64,000 bases of DNA, from assembly GCA_033439685.1 (NCBI GenBank), contig JAUEDM010000008.1:1116001-1180000 (forward strand), in the 5' to 3' direction. The notes under the pieces were generated by a model. It saw only the letters and a program-made list of their open reading frames with translations, ran no database searches and had not been told where the DNA came from. Source of the DNA: Apodospora peruviana. Taxonomy: Eukaryota; Ascomycota; Sordariomycetes; Sordariales; Lasiosphaeriaceae. The position numbers were made by a program, and so were the translations under genes. How positions within the stretch are numbered: position 1 is the first letter of the stretch; the number at the start of each line of letters is the position of its first letter. Of this stretch, positions 22,739 to 32,561 are shown one piece after another.

Positions 22739-24158
22739 GACTAAAATCATTTACAGGAGCCCTCCAATCACATTTCCCTTTATTTTCCGTAACCCCAGGA
22801 ATGAAATAAAGAGATGCTATTGGGACCCCGAACCCACTCAGCAGGAACAGAATTATCTTAATCATGAGGTCCTAAACCCGTCGCAGTGGAACAATGTAAT
22901 CTTATACCTTGGCTTACTTTGCCGCCAGCTCCCATACAGTATATGATCAATATCAATCGCTCCATGGAAGCTACATGTATGTGTGGTATCCATCACATCG
23001 GCATAAACTCGGGTGTCGGTCTGGGACGGAAACAGCTCCGAGTCGGGGGACGTCAGCACATGCATGCAACGGAAGATATACGCGGCGACTCTGGCAAGTT
23101 TGACGGATGCACATGCATAAGGTAATTAGGTACTGTACGGATACCGCCAGTCTGATCCAACAGTCAGACTCGTGCTATCTACGGATACCAGCTTTCATTC
23201 GGGGCAACTATTCCGTACAGGGCACCGTTTAAATAGGGCACCCTACCCAAGTTAGGCAAGGTAACTAACAACGGAAGTGTGGCACTGCGTGCAACACCCA
23301 TTTATAAGCTCACCTGACATACATGTGTAAGCAATCGTGCCCCCGGGAGATTTCCAAAGAACGGACACCTGTGCGGAATTGAACAATCTGAAACCTCAGC
23401 TCGGCCATATGCATCCCATTTGACTCGCAGCAGACACAGACAAGTATGGAAGGTAGTATTATGGGAATTATCATGGCCTGAGCAACTTGAACCCACGGAA
23501 ACTATGTCAGCATCATGAAGCAAGTGACACGGCTTGAGTCATGCATGGCCCGTATATTTCACATCAACGCCGACACAACGTTGGAATAACTATCAGAAAA
23601 ACCAGGAATTGTTGTCTGTCCAAACCTTGTAGGGTATCTACCTCCGGTAGATATGGTATCTCCGTTACACCCGAATACACGTCATCTGTAATCAAGAACC
23701 ACGGCCAATCCGACTTGACTGCAGCCCTTACCTAGGAAAAAAATAGCAGTTTGCTACTACTACCGCTAAGGTGTTTCGTATAAGGTAATTAGAAATAGCC
23801 TTACCTACCTAGGTAACCTGCTCTGCCGACGACTTAGCACCTAGTCCTCCTCTCAGCGCTCATTCTCTAAGCCTTCAACGTCAAATGCATGTGGACCTCC
23901 AGTTATTCGTGCCCGTAATATCATCATGTATTACATGGATATAGCCGAGTTCGTGATGCAACGTCGAATCCACGTACTTCAAGTTATCACCTGATTCAAG
24001 TTGTCCAAGGTAATCCGTACTTTAGGGTTTTCTATCTGCCCGTTTGCATTCCCTGCGAGAGTGGGCAACAACACATCGCAGCCAAGAGGCCCAGACCCAG
24101 ACGACACCAAAATACAAGTACCACTATTTTCTCTGCAGTCGACCGAAAGCTCCCCAAG
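22739..24158. other. 1.4-kb region without a recognised gene
   Basis: Neither strand shows a supported gene. I looked for a short secreted precursor with repeated cores and dibasic sites and saw none. Several TACCTAGGTA-type palindromes lie here and just inside the neighbouring gene (23806-23815; a 12-bp perfect one at 22557-22568). The region probably holds the promoter of the bANK gene. Confidence 0.4.
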
Positions 24159-25318
24159 CTAGTCGACGATAAAGATACTGCCGTTGGCAACGCTGGCTAT
24201 GTTGTCGAACCGGGTCTGTCTCTGCCTCGCCCAGTCGTGGATCTTGGCAAAATCGCGACAGGTGTGGCGTGTCGCCGTGTCCAGGATGAGCTTGTCGCCC
24301 ACGCGCTTCCACTTCATGGGCGTGACATCTGCATGACATTGTAGCGCCTGTCGTATATGGTTGATGCAGTGTCCTTTTTTTTTTTTTTTTTGCGGCGTTA
24401 GTCTGAGTTTGTTCATTTGTTCATAATCACTCTCCAGTCGTTAATTGACCTAAAGATATTGGTAGAAGCAGAGAGAAGGAGAAGGGCCTGGCACGAACCG
24501 ATATGGTCATGTCGAGATGGGTCGTCCGGGTTGCTGAAAACTTGGTAGAAATTGGGATAGAGTGCTTGTCGAAGCCGGTTCTGCGCACCGCAGCCAGACC
24601 CCAGTGGCCCATCTGTTAGTCTAGAATAGATCAAGTGCGATCAAGATAAATGGTAGTTATGGACGGAATGCACGAACCAAGCAGTGGAGAGAGTGAAAGA
24701 CCTCGAGTCCTGTAAAGTACCGTCCCGTGTCCGGCCATTGGTATGTTGTGCCTGTCAAGTTGGCGTCGTCATCGCCGTCGAGATCTATATTCAGTCCTGC
24801 AATTTGAATCAAGTTAGGAACATTCGGCATGTACACAATCGACTTACCGGCTTGGAGATGATCCCATGCATCGTCGATACCCGGCGTGAGCGTGGGATCA
24901 CCGACGTATTGATGGCCCTCCTGACTGACAAAAAAGCGGCCATCTTGATCGAGATCAACGCCGCCAGAAAATGTGTACTCGGTCAGTCGAATCTGCGACC
25001 TGACAGATTCTGGTTCGAGTTAGCTGTTGTCCTAGATTTGGTGCATATCAATCTGATCACCCCGGACCAAGCTTTTGGATATAAACTGGACTTACTCAGG
25101 TCGGATGCGAAGCCATTCTCATACGAGGGTTGACGGCCCCGGAGGAACAGGAGAAAGACGCATCCAAGAAGCACGGCATTGAAGGCGAGGGATAAAGTGA
25201 GGAGAGACAACCGGAGGCAGTTGGTTTTGCATTTCTGGGCACTTGGTCGCCGCCATGATTTCTCCAGCAGAGTGCTCGTGTCCAATTCTTGGTCGCTCAA
25301 ATCATCCTGGGAGGCCAT
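24159..25318 (-). CDS. UstYa-family (DUF3328) oxidase, gene D
   Basis: Reverse-strand multi-exon gene starting at the ATG at 25318 (MASQDDLSDQELD). A transmembrane helix occupies ~residues 32-56 (LSLLTLSLAFNAVLLGCVFLLFL). Later exons carry EYTFSG, QYVGDPTLTPGIDDAWDHL, and EVFHSLHCL with the first HXXHC motif. After a splice to NRLRQALYPNFY, the second motif (HIGHC) forms across the last junction, followed by INHIRQALQCHADVTP and HTCRDF. The last intron ends in a run of 17-18 A immediately before its AG, where a pyrimidine tract would be expected. The first intron boundary (near 25085-24990) is uncertain. All signature residues are present, so the enzyme is probably functional. It is transcribed toward the bANK gene and away from gene E. 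Confidence 0.83.
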
Positions 25319-25775
25319 GTTGACCTGGGCTGTTTCCCATGCGCTCACCATGCAGATATTTTATCTAGTGTGTGTGGTGTCTGTATTCGTTTCATACAAC
25401 TTGAAGCTAGTCCTATATTTGCTGCCAACAACGATGAAGAGAGGTTCAGCTTACGACACTTGACGCAGAGTCAAGAGCGCATAAGGTAAGCTCTTCGTAA
25501 GTACCAGCTGACGCTACCAATACCTTACCCTTCCTTCCCGGACCACGTAATTCCCGTGCGTCGTCGTAGTCGTCATCTGTACCATATTCTCACTGCTTGC
25601 AAAGTGCATGTGGTGCGCACGCTACCACCCAAGGCACCGTCCCTAGGTATCTTCACATGGTATCTGTTCATTCCGGGCTTCAGGCTTCACACCCAAGTCA
25701 TCCAATATCCCCTCGAATCGAAACCATAGGTTGGATATCCGCCACTCTTCCTCAAGTTGCTCGTCTTTACTCATC

Positions 25776-26642
25776 ATGTACCTGTCATGGCTCAAGGCTC
25801 TACGCCGTCGATGGGGGACCGCAGAGCCCGAAGAAGGCGGAGTAGAAGACACGGATGGTGCCGGGAATGCACTTCTGACGGACAAGCAATATGAAGTTGA
25901 TGGCCACAATAAGTGCTTCTTCCACGACAACAACATGAAGCCATCGATCTGCTGCAGAGACGGCAGCCTTCGTGTTCCTAAAGCGCCACACATAACTCGG
26001 CTTTCATCATTACTTCGTTATGGTCTCGGCGCAGCACTGCTGTTTGGGGCCACCATCATTGCTTGGACCATGGCAAAGCCTTGGCCGACGAATCTCCGCG
26101 AGAGTATCATGACGACTGACGGCAAATCTTTCCCATCCGGTCAGCTGACCTGGTCGCACCACTTCGAGCCTGTGCCATGTGGCACGTCTCCGGAGGAGGC
26201 ACTCGCCCGCGGCTGCCACTTCGACGTGATTGCTACAGCGTGGCTTCCTCCGCGATGCATCGACCAGGACCTCGTGGCCGAGTTCGAGGCCGCCTACCCG
26301 TGGCGTTACTTCCGGAATCCTGACGGTACAGATCCATACCCCGACGGCCATGACGCGCTGGGGAGCCAAAACACGACCATCTGGACGACCAAGCGGTGGC
26401 ATGTGGCGCATTGCTTGTACATGTGGAGGAAGCTGAACCGGGCTCTGGTCCGCGGACGCATGACGGACGGGGAGACGATAACCCAGTGGCACACGGACCA
26501 TTGTACCAGCGTTCATCCTGCAGATGGGGGACCCAGATGCTATTGCGACGATTGTCGAGATAATATATCCCCCTTGCTAGGTATTTTAGACCATATGGAC
26601 ACCAAGGTAGTATCTACAGAAAGTCCTGGCCTTCAGGCCTAG
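25776..26642 (+). CDS. divergent UstYa-like membrane protein, gene E, probable C-terminal frameshift
   Basis: Same family as the gene at 20823. It has a transmembrane helix (LGAALLFGATIIAW), then CGTSPEEALARGCHFDV, AWLPPRCID, EFEAAYPWRYF, and two HXXHC motifs: HVAHC followed by LYMWRKLNRA, and HTDHC. After the second motif this frame turns into an unusual Cys/Asp-rich tail. The +1 frame instead reads like the family's normal short ending that stops at a Cys near 26580. A one-base shift between about 26507 and 26530 is therefore likely. Possible starts are 25776 (MYLSWLKAL) and 25935 (MKPSICCRD); the second lies closer to the membrane helix. Divergent from gene D, with about 460 bp between starts. 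Confidence 0.72.
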   Translation: MYLSWLKALRRRWGTAEPEEGGVEDTDGAGNALLTDKQYEVDGHNKCFFHDNNMKPSICCRDGSLRVPKAPHITRLSSLLRYGLGAALLFGATIIAWTMAKPWPTNLRESIMTTDGKSFPSGQLTWSHHFEPVPCGTSPEEALARGCHFDVIATAWLPPRCIDQDLVAEFEAAYPWRYFRNPDGTDPYPDGHDALGSQNTTIWTTKRWHVAHCLYMWRKLNRALVRGRMTDGETITQWHTDHCTSVHPADGGPRCYCDDCRDNISPLLGILDHMDTKVVSTESPGLQA

Positions 26643-27460
26643 ACAACAAATATTGGCATATTGAGGTATCCCGAGTCCATGCAGTACAAGTCTTCGTTGC
26701 TCTTGAAATGCCCGCGATCAAGATGACAAGGAGAAGAGGAACTGAGAAATTTGAGGAGTCAAAGACGACTCGGAGTGATGAGAAGTTCTCCAAGATTAAC
26801 GACGGCTTTTGTTTGTGCAGCTTGTTGTTGGATTTCCCCCATTACTCGTGCTGCCCTGGATCCATGTTTACTGCCGCCGACGCTTGACGGTGACATAACC
26901 ATAGAACTGCAGTAAGGAAAGCTTTGTATTTTCAACACTTCCTTACGGCCGCAAACCGCGAAAACGGTTCGCGCCTAACAGGGTAGGTAATATTGTCCTG
27001 AACTTTAAATCGTCTGTCTTTTATATACATGAAGCTCTCCACAGTTCTATAGTATATAGCGGATCTTCTAATCCCTCCTTCACTATGGTTTCCTCACGCT
27101 ACGTATCGGCTTTTACCAGACAATAACGTAGGTACAAAATTAGACAGCTTACCCTCTTAGCTGCACCGTTTATATAGGTACGTTTACGAAGCATAGCCAG
27201 ACAGAGCCTTTCAGATCCTTCGCCTATGCTAGTTAGCACATTCAGCCGAACATACCCTTTTTCTCTACTTCCCCTTTTACCCAAGTTTGTCACATTTATC
27301 TTCTAATCTTGGCTCGGAACAATCTGGCCGGAGTGGCAGAATACATGTAAGGCTCCCAGACACCGCCACAGTCAACACACCCACCGCAAACCCACCGCAA
27401 AGTTTAAAGCGGCAACAGCACCGGCCTACTCATGAATAAGGAAATAGCAGGGAGCAAGAT
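26643..27460. other. intergenic, right edge of the UstYa block
   Basis: No supported gene. AT-rich stretches around 26990-27300 hold only short frames without domains. Confidence 0.4.
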
Positions 27461-27600
27461 TTTGGAAGCGTATAGGACTGAGACTAGGCGGTGTGAGATC
27501 TCTGCCAGATAGTAGGTATTTTTGGAAGCGTATAGGACTGAGACTAGGCGGTGTGAGATCTCTGCCAGATAGTAGGTATTTTGTGTGTTCATTGTCTGAA
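27461..27600 (+). repeat. 60-bp direct repeat derived from a transcription-factor 3' end
   Basis: A 60-bp unit occurs twice in perfect tandem (27461-27520 and 27521-27580). Its reading TETRRCEISAR-stop parallels the last codons of the dual-finger regulator (WDETRRCEVPG-stop at 13470-13504). A matching TTGTGTGTTCAT follows in both places. It is therefore a relic of a paralogous regulator gene, locally duplicated. Confidence 0.7.
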
Positions 27601-27691
27601 GTACGGATTATCCATTATCTATCTACCACTCTTCTTGTAGCCGCCTAACCACTAACCATTTTCTGTCTCTTCCTCGCTAGATTCATGTGGC

Positions 27692-28462
27692 TCAAAACGG
27701 AATCGTTCCCTCAATATTCGAAAACGTCCCGGTCTCCCCGTCCTCGCCAAGCGTAGCAGCCTGCACGATCCTCTCCGTCCCTTCCTCGGGTGTCTTTCCC
27801 CCCTCTATATGCTTATTCAAACTCGTCGCCACCAGACCGGGACAGACGGCATTGACCTTGCCGTTCACGTCCTTCAAAATACGCGCATAGTTGAGCATGA
27901 GCATGTTCATCGCCGCCTTGCTCGAGTCATATGCCTTGCTATCCCGATCGTACCATTGGGCCGTCTCGTCGCCGGCGAGTCTTTGACTCAAGCTGCCGAA
28001 GAAACTGGACACAAAGACAAGTCGGGGTGGTTTGGCCTCTGCCTTGCGGAGCAGTGGCAGCATGGCCTCGGTCAGCGCGGCGGTGCTGATGACGTTCGTC
28101 ATGAATGTTTGGGTGAAGAGTTCGCGCGTGGAGAGTATCTCGTCGTTGACGATGGCATCCAGAAAAACGGCGGCGTTGTTGACGAGGACGTCGAGGTGGC
28201 CGTAGTCTTTTTCGATGGTTGCGATGGCCGCGGTGATGGATTCGTCTGAGACGAGGTCGAGCTGCAGGAAGCGGAATTTGTCGCCGACGCCGACGCCGAG
28301 CTGGGCGGAGAGCTCGGCTACGGCCTTTTCGCCTCTCTCAACAGAGCGGCTGCCGACCAGCACGAGGTAGTTGTGGTCCCGGGCTAGGGCGAGAGCGACG
28401 GCGCGGCCGATGCCTTGGTTGGCGCCGGTCACGAGGGCGATGGTGCGGTGAGTGGCAGACAT
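27692..28462 (-). CDS. short-chain dehydrogenase/reductase (SDR)
   Basis: Single-exon protein of 256 residues. The Rossmann cofactor motif TGANQGIG is at residues 12-19, the structural NNAA motif near 93-96, and the catalytic YDSSK near 180, preceded by an active-site serine region (VFVSSFFGS). The CPGLVAT segment follows. The order and length match classical NAD(P)H-dependent carbonyl reductase-like SDRs of fungi. The Arg/Ser-containing stretch after strand 2 (GSRSVERG) suggests NADPH preference, by inference. No signal peptide is present, so it is probably cytosolic. The substrate cannot be told from sequence. The start codon at 28462 is immediately before the first beta strand, as expected. 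Confidence 0.92.
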   Translation of the reverse strand: MSATHRTIALVTGANQGIGRAVALALARDHNYLVLVGSRSVERGEKAVAELSAQLGVGVGDKFRFLQLDLVSDESITAAIATIEKDYGHLDVLVNNAAVFLDAIVNDEILSTRELFTQTFMTNVISTAALTEAMLPLLRKAEAKPPRLVFVSSFFGSLSQRLAGDETAQWYDRDSKAYDSSKAAMNMLMLNYARILKDVNGKVNAVCPGLVATSLNKHIEGGKTPEEGTERIVQAATLGEDGETGTFSNIEGTIPF

Positions 28463-29315
28463 TTTGGTTTGGTTGGGGTTTGGGTTTGGAGAATAGAGTT
28501 GGATCGAGATGGTATGAAGTTGAAGTGGTGAGGCTTGTGTGAGAGCGCAGGCTTGTTTGGATGATTCTGTGATGGAGACAGACTCGAGAGCGAAATCTGG
28601 CAGACATCTTCGGCCTATTTATACAAATGCTTCCGCCTCCAATGTGACGTGCCTGGCCATATTGGAGCAGTCAAACTCCGAGGCTGTCTTCTTATGGAGC
28701 GGTTACATGTCACCAAGGTGCCTTGGGATGAAGAGAAAACCCTGAATACCTCTCTAGCATCGAGCCCGAAGTCCGGGGCTGAAATGGCCGGTCACGGCAA
28801 TTCTACTTTGGCCGCAGGCCTATATGCCGTCTGTCTACGGTTTACCGCGGACCGAATTGGCCGAAGCAAACATTAGATACTGCAATGCTCTGTCAAAAAC
28901 TCAAGTTTTCTCTGGATTCCGGTTGGAGTCTTAATGCCGTGATCTTCGCCTCCCCACTGTAGAGATTGCCAAGGAATGGCCGATAACTTGGAAATCATTG
29001 CCATGTGTCGGAGATAAGTGCTGTGGCATCGGCCAATTTGGCCGATGTCGCACCCGCAGCACGCTCAAGGGGCGCAAGTCGGCGTTGGACGTCATCTAAC
29101 ACTGCATTTGGTAAAGCTGTGTAACCTAGGTTGTCATCATTCGTTTGTCTCTGCATGGATAATATCACCGTCCTCAACCTCACTCGCCTTGCAAGTGTCA
29201 TATGATCGGGTGCTCGTAAAAACAACACAACAATAACTACGGAGTAGGTAGGTAGGTACACAGTCACATGGCAGCGCCATCACACTGTTACAAGAAAGTA
29301 CAAGGTACATTTGCA
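28463..29315. other. intergenic
   Basis: Upstream of the SDR gene and downstream of the repeat-protein gene. No coding region or RNA gene recognised. Confidence 0.4.
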
Positions 29316-31101
29316 CTAGGACTCCTTGAAATCATATTTCAGGTGATATCGGGGTTGGCTTTTCACGTCGCTCCAGTCCGAGTCATCCAAATCTTTGACC
29401 GTCGCAGCGAAACGGGGAGGACGACGCTGCGTTGTCGGACTGTAGCCCCCAGAGACCTTAATCCTACGCAAAGCCTTATTATACCAATCTGATTCCTTGC
29501 TTGGATCACCGTGGTCCTCAAGATTTGGTTGCAGCGAAAAAAAAACACGATTCGGAGACTGTTTATCATCCTTCTTTTGATCTGAATTGTCGCGGTCCTC
29601 AATGGTTGGTTTCAGCGAGAAAGAAACATGATTCGGAGACTGTTTTTCCTCCTTCTTTCGATCGGAGATGCCAAAGCGCTTCTTGGTGGCAGTGTCCTGT
29701 GACGACGAACCGTGTGCTCGAGCTTCACCCAATTCATCCCGACGAGACCCCTGATGCTCTACCGTTAGCTGCTTGTCCATGACACACGTCGCGAAGAAAA
29801 GCTTACCTGGCTAGGAGACCGAGAAGTATTCTTACTGGCAATGTCCGAGTAGCAGTCATGAGGTCGTTCGGGACGTGGCTGACTCGGGGCTTCATGTCGT
29901 GAAAACTGCCCGGATGGTCCCTGAGGCTGTTCAACTGGTGTCGCCGTCTTGAACTTTTCGGTCGATCGCCGCAACGAAATCTTAGCATGTATAGGCGAGG
30001 CTTTTTCATATTTGCTCCAAGCCATGAAAGGGATATCGTGGTGAGTAGTACCGATCCTTGTGGACGCTTCGCTGGTCGGTGGTGCGGACAGTGCGGTCTC
30101 GGCGCTGCCAGGACATGGAGACCATTGGCTTCCGTCTTTCTCCTGAAACCATAGACGTCCATCTTTCTCTTGCCAGAAGTGGCGTCCATCCGTTTCCATC
30201 CAGTAGTGGCATCCATCCTTGTCTTTCTTGCTCGACTTCTCATCATCTGCCCCGTTCCCATCCGAGTTGTCCCTGTCCAACGTGGTTGACAGCTCCTCCT
30301 CCAGTTCCAACCCACGCAGTTCAGCATTGAGTTGTGATATGTGCTGTTGGAAAGGATGTCCCACCGCAAGCCATCGATTAGTGAGTTTTGATATCTGCTG
30401 TTGAAAAGGCTCTCCCATCGCAAGCCATTGATCAGTGAGTTGTGATATTTGCAGTTGGCAAGGCTCTCCCAACGCACCGTGACGCCATTGACCAGTGAGT
30501 TGTGATATTTTCTGTTGGAAGGTCTGTCCCATCGCAAGCCATTGATCAGTGACTTGTGATATTTGCCGTTGGAAAGGCTCACCCAACGCACTCCATTGAT
30601 CAGTGAGTTGTGATATCTGCCGTTGGATCTCTCGCTTGCGGTCTGGCTTGGTCTGTTCGACACTAGTTGAAGTTTCTATACCCGGGGCGCTAGCGAGTCT
30701 TTTCAGGCGAGTCGATGATTGGCGACTGCTAGTGGTTATTTGCTTGCCTTGATCATTGCCCTGGGTTCTCTTCGATAACTCGCTGGCGTGGCTCGTGGAT
30801 TCTTGATCAGGAACCACGTACCGAAAGCAACCTTTAAGAATGGTGGTGGGCTGAGTGTGCTCCTCCCCATCTACGTGTTCCTGGTGCTGCAGGTGAGCAA
30901 TGTGACCATGAGCTGTCTAATTCGGGATAGGCAACATACCAGCAATAGTGATGTCTCTTTGACTTTTGTGCCATGGCTGTCGAAGTCGGTTTCATGTCGG
31001 TGACGGCGATCATATGGGTCGCTGGAGCGCGAGCGCCTAGTGCTCGAGTTCCGACGACTGTCGTGCGTCGAGCTACGAGGATAGTCGAGGTCGTGCCGCA
31101 T
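29316..31101 (-). CDS. tandem-repeat protein of unknown function
   Basis: Exon 1 (from the ATG at 31101, MRHDLDYPRSSTHDS; Arg/Ser-rich) is joined by a good GTATGT..CAG intron (about 30939-30892) to a long second exon. This exon has five 18-residue units of the type QISQLTDQWLAMGEPFQQ plus a partial sixth (30640-30330), then 9-residue units rich in Trp (DGRHFWQEK, DGRLWFQEK; ~30225-30130). Downstream frame (29780-29316) adds two 27-residue units (KQSPNHVSFSL...). A very short intron or a frame slip near 29780-29805 separates the two parts; without it the protein ends at 29765. No signal peptide or known domain was recognised. Function unknown; the repeats suggest a scaffold or binding role. 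Confidence 0.6.
30330..30640 (-). repeat. intragenic 54-bp tandem repeats
   Basis: Five consecutive copies encode QISQLTDQW-type 18-residue units; one copy is 6 bp longer. The conserved core is I-S-x-L/V-T-x-x-W, followed by G-x-P-F-Q. Bases at the TGATCAGTGA(G/C)T core are nearly invariant, so the copies are recent or homogenised. Confidence 0.85.
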
Positions 31102-32561
31102 GATGATCCCAAAGCCAAAGTTGCTTTCGATGGATATTTGCTGTACCAGTAAAACGTGGCTGTCTTTGAAAGACTTTTGAGAAAAAAAGCGATCAAGTAG
31201 AAGATGGAAAAGCTAAAAGTGTGAGGCCACGGGAACGGGAAACAAGGAGGTAGCAGTCATGTATAATAAATCTGAACGCCAGTCTAAAGGCAATATGGCC
31301 GTGACAAGGCCGGACAAGAAAGACGCTTATGTTGGTCGAGTATTGTTGGCCGAATGGCTTGTAGCACCTTAATTGTCAATGATGGCTCCGGTAGACATGG
31401 TTGATGAAGCTCCGTTGGCTGGGATGGGAGTGCGTGCTTCACACTGCCGACTGTGTGAGCTTTTTCCAATCTCATCCCATTGTGGTCTTGGTGGGCCGGG
31501 CTACCCCTCGGCGGCCAGAAAGGCATCTCCCGTCGCAGGTAACATCAGGTCCGCCTTGTCGGGAACGAGGAAAAAACCTATGGAGTTTCGAAAGTCGAGC
31601 TGTGAATTCGGTTCAGGGCCTTTTGGGAGTGTTCACTTGACCAGTCAGTCAGTTGCTTAACAGCCGGGCTGTGGCTCATGGTCGATGTTCGGGATGACGA
31701 GATGACGGTTCGGATGCCAATGTGACCAGTTGGCAAAACTTGCTCTCTGCCCATCTGTCCACCAACTCACTCGGCAGTTGGGCAAATGCCTTCTCGGCAG
31801 CCCTGATTAGCTCCAAGAACTCCATTAACGCCAGATTACAGGCAGAGCGGGTACCCAAAACAAGACAGACATGTGTGCTTCAGCTTCCAGATCCGCCATA
31901 CACCACAGATCAGACTCACAGTTTTGCCATAGCTGACCCGATCGTTTTGGTGCTGTCCATCGCATCGTGTGTCACGTCTGTTAATTCAAGCGGGGTCGTC
32001 CGCTACTGCCTTTGAAGAGGTGAAGCCGACTGAGGTCTGAAGCCTGCCCCGTTTTGAGCTCCGTGGCATTTTAGATGATGTCAGACAATTTGACATCAAC
32101 GGTCTAGAAGTCGATGGAACTTGCGAACATGCAAGAAATGAGGAAGTCATATTCCAGAACTTGAACTCTTCCCGTCTGTTTCCACTTATAGATCAGTTCC
32201 TCCCCGATGTGCAAAGTCCCTCGCTTGAGGCCGGGCCCGACCTCGGGAACTCCTCCGTTCCTGCCTTGCGAAGTCTCATCCCTCACCCCGTCGCACCCGA
32301 GTTTCGATCAGTGCCTTCCTCGAACATGCTGCTCTATGACTCCGGTTCTTTCCGACGTTCCGAAATGGATCTGCCACCCTGGTTCATAACGAATGAGTCT
32401 CTGTTTTCCTTCCTCGTCCTCCATCTCAATCTACAGTCCACCCCAGCACCCTCCGACACGCAGACCATTCTTGTTCTTGTTCGTTAGCTCTAATCCAAGC
32501 ATCAGTTTTCCCATTCGTTTGCTCCGCGTCTCGCACTTCATACTGCAGAACTGCACACGCC
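31102..32561. other. 1.4-kb intergenic region
   Basis: It holds the promoter of the reverse-strand repeat protein and, from about 32300, the pyrimidine-rich promoter of the SurE-like gene. No gene with domain support was found in between. Confidence 0.4.

Noticed and set aside
22739..24158. Possible small RiPP precursor between bANK and UstYa gene D
   Set aside because: No frame has a signal peptide, repeated cores or dibasic sites; the frames are short and unconvincing.
27404..27592. Reverse frame with a duplicated 20-residue segment
   Set aside because: It is the antisense reading of the 60-bp tandem relic and has no independent support.
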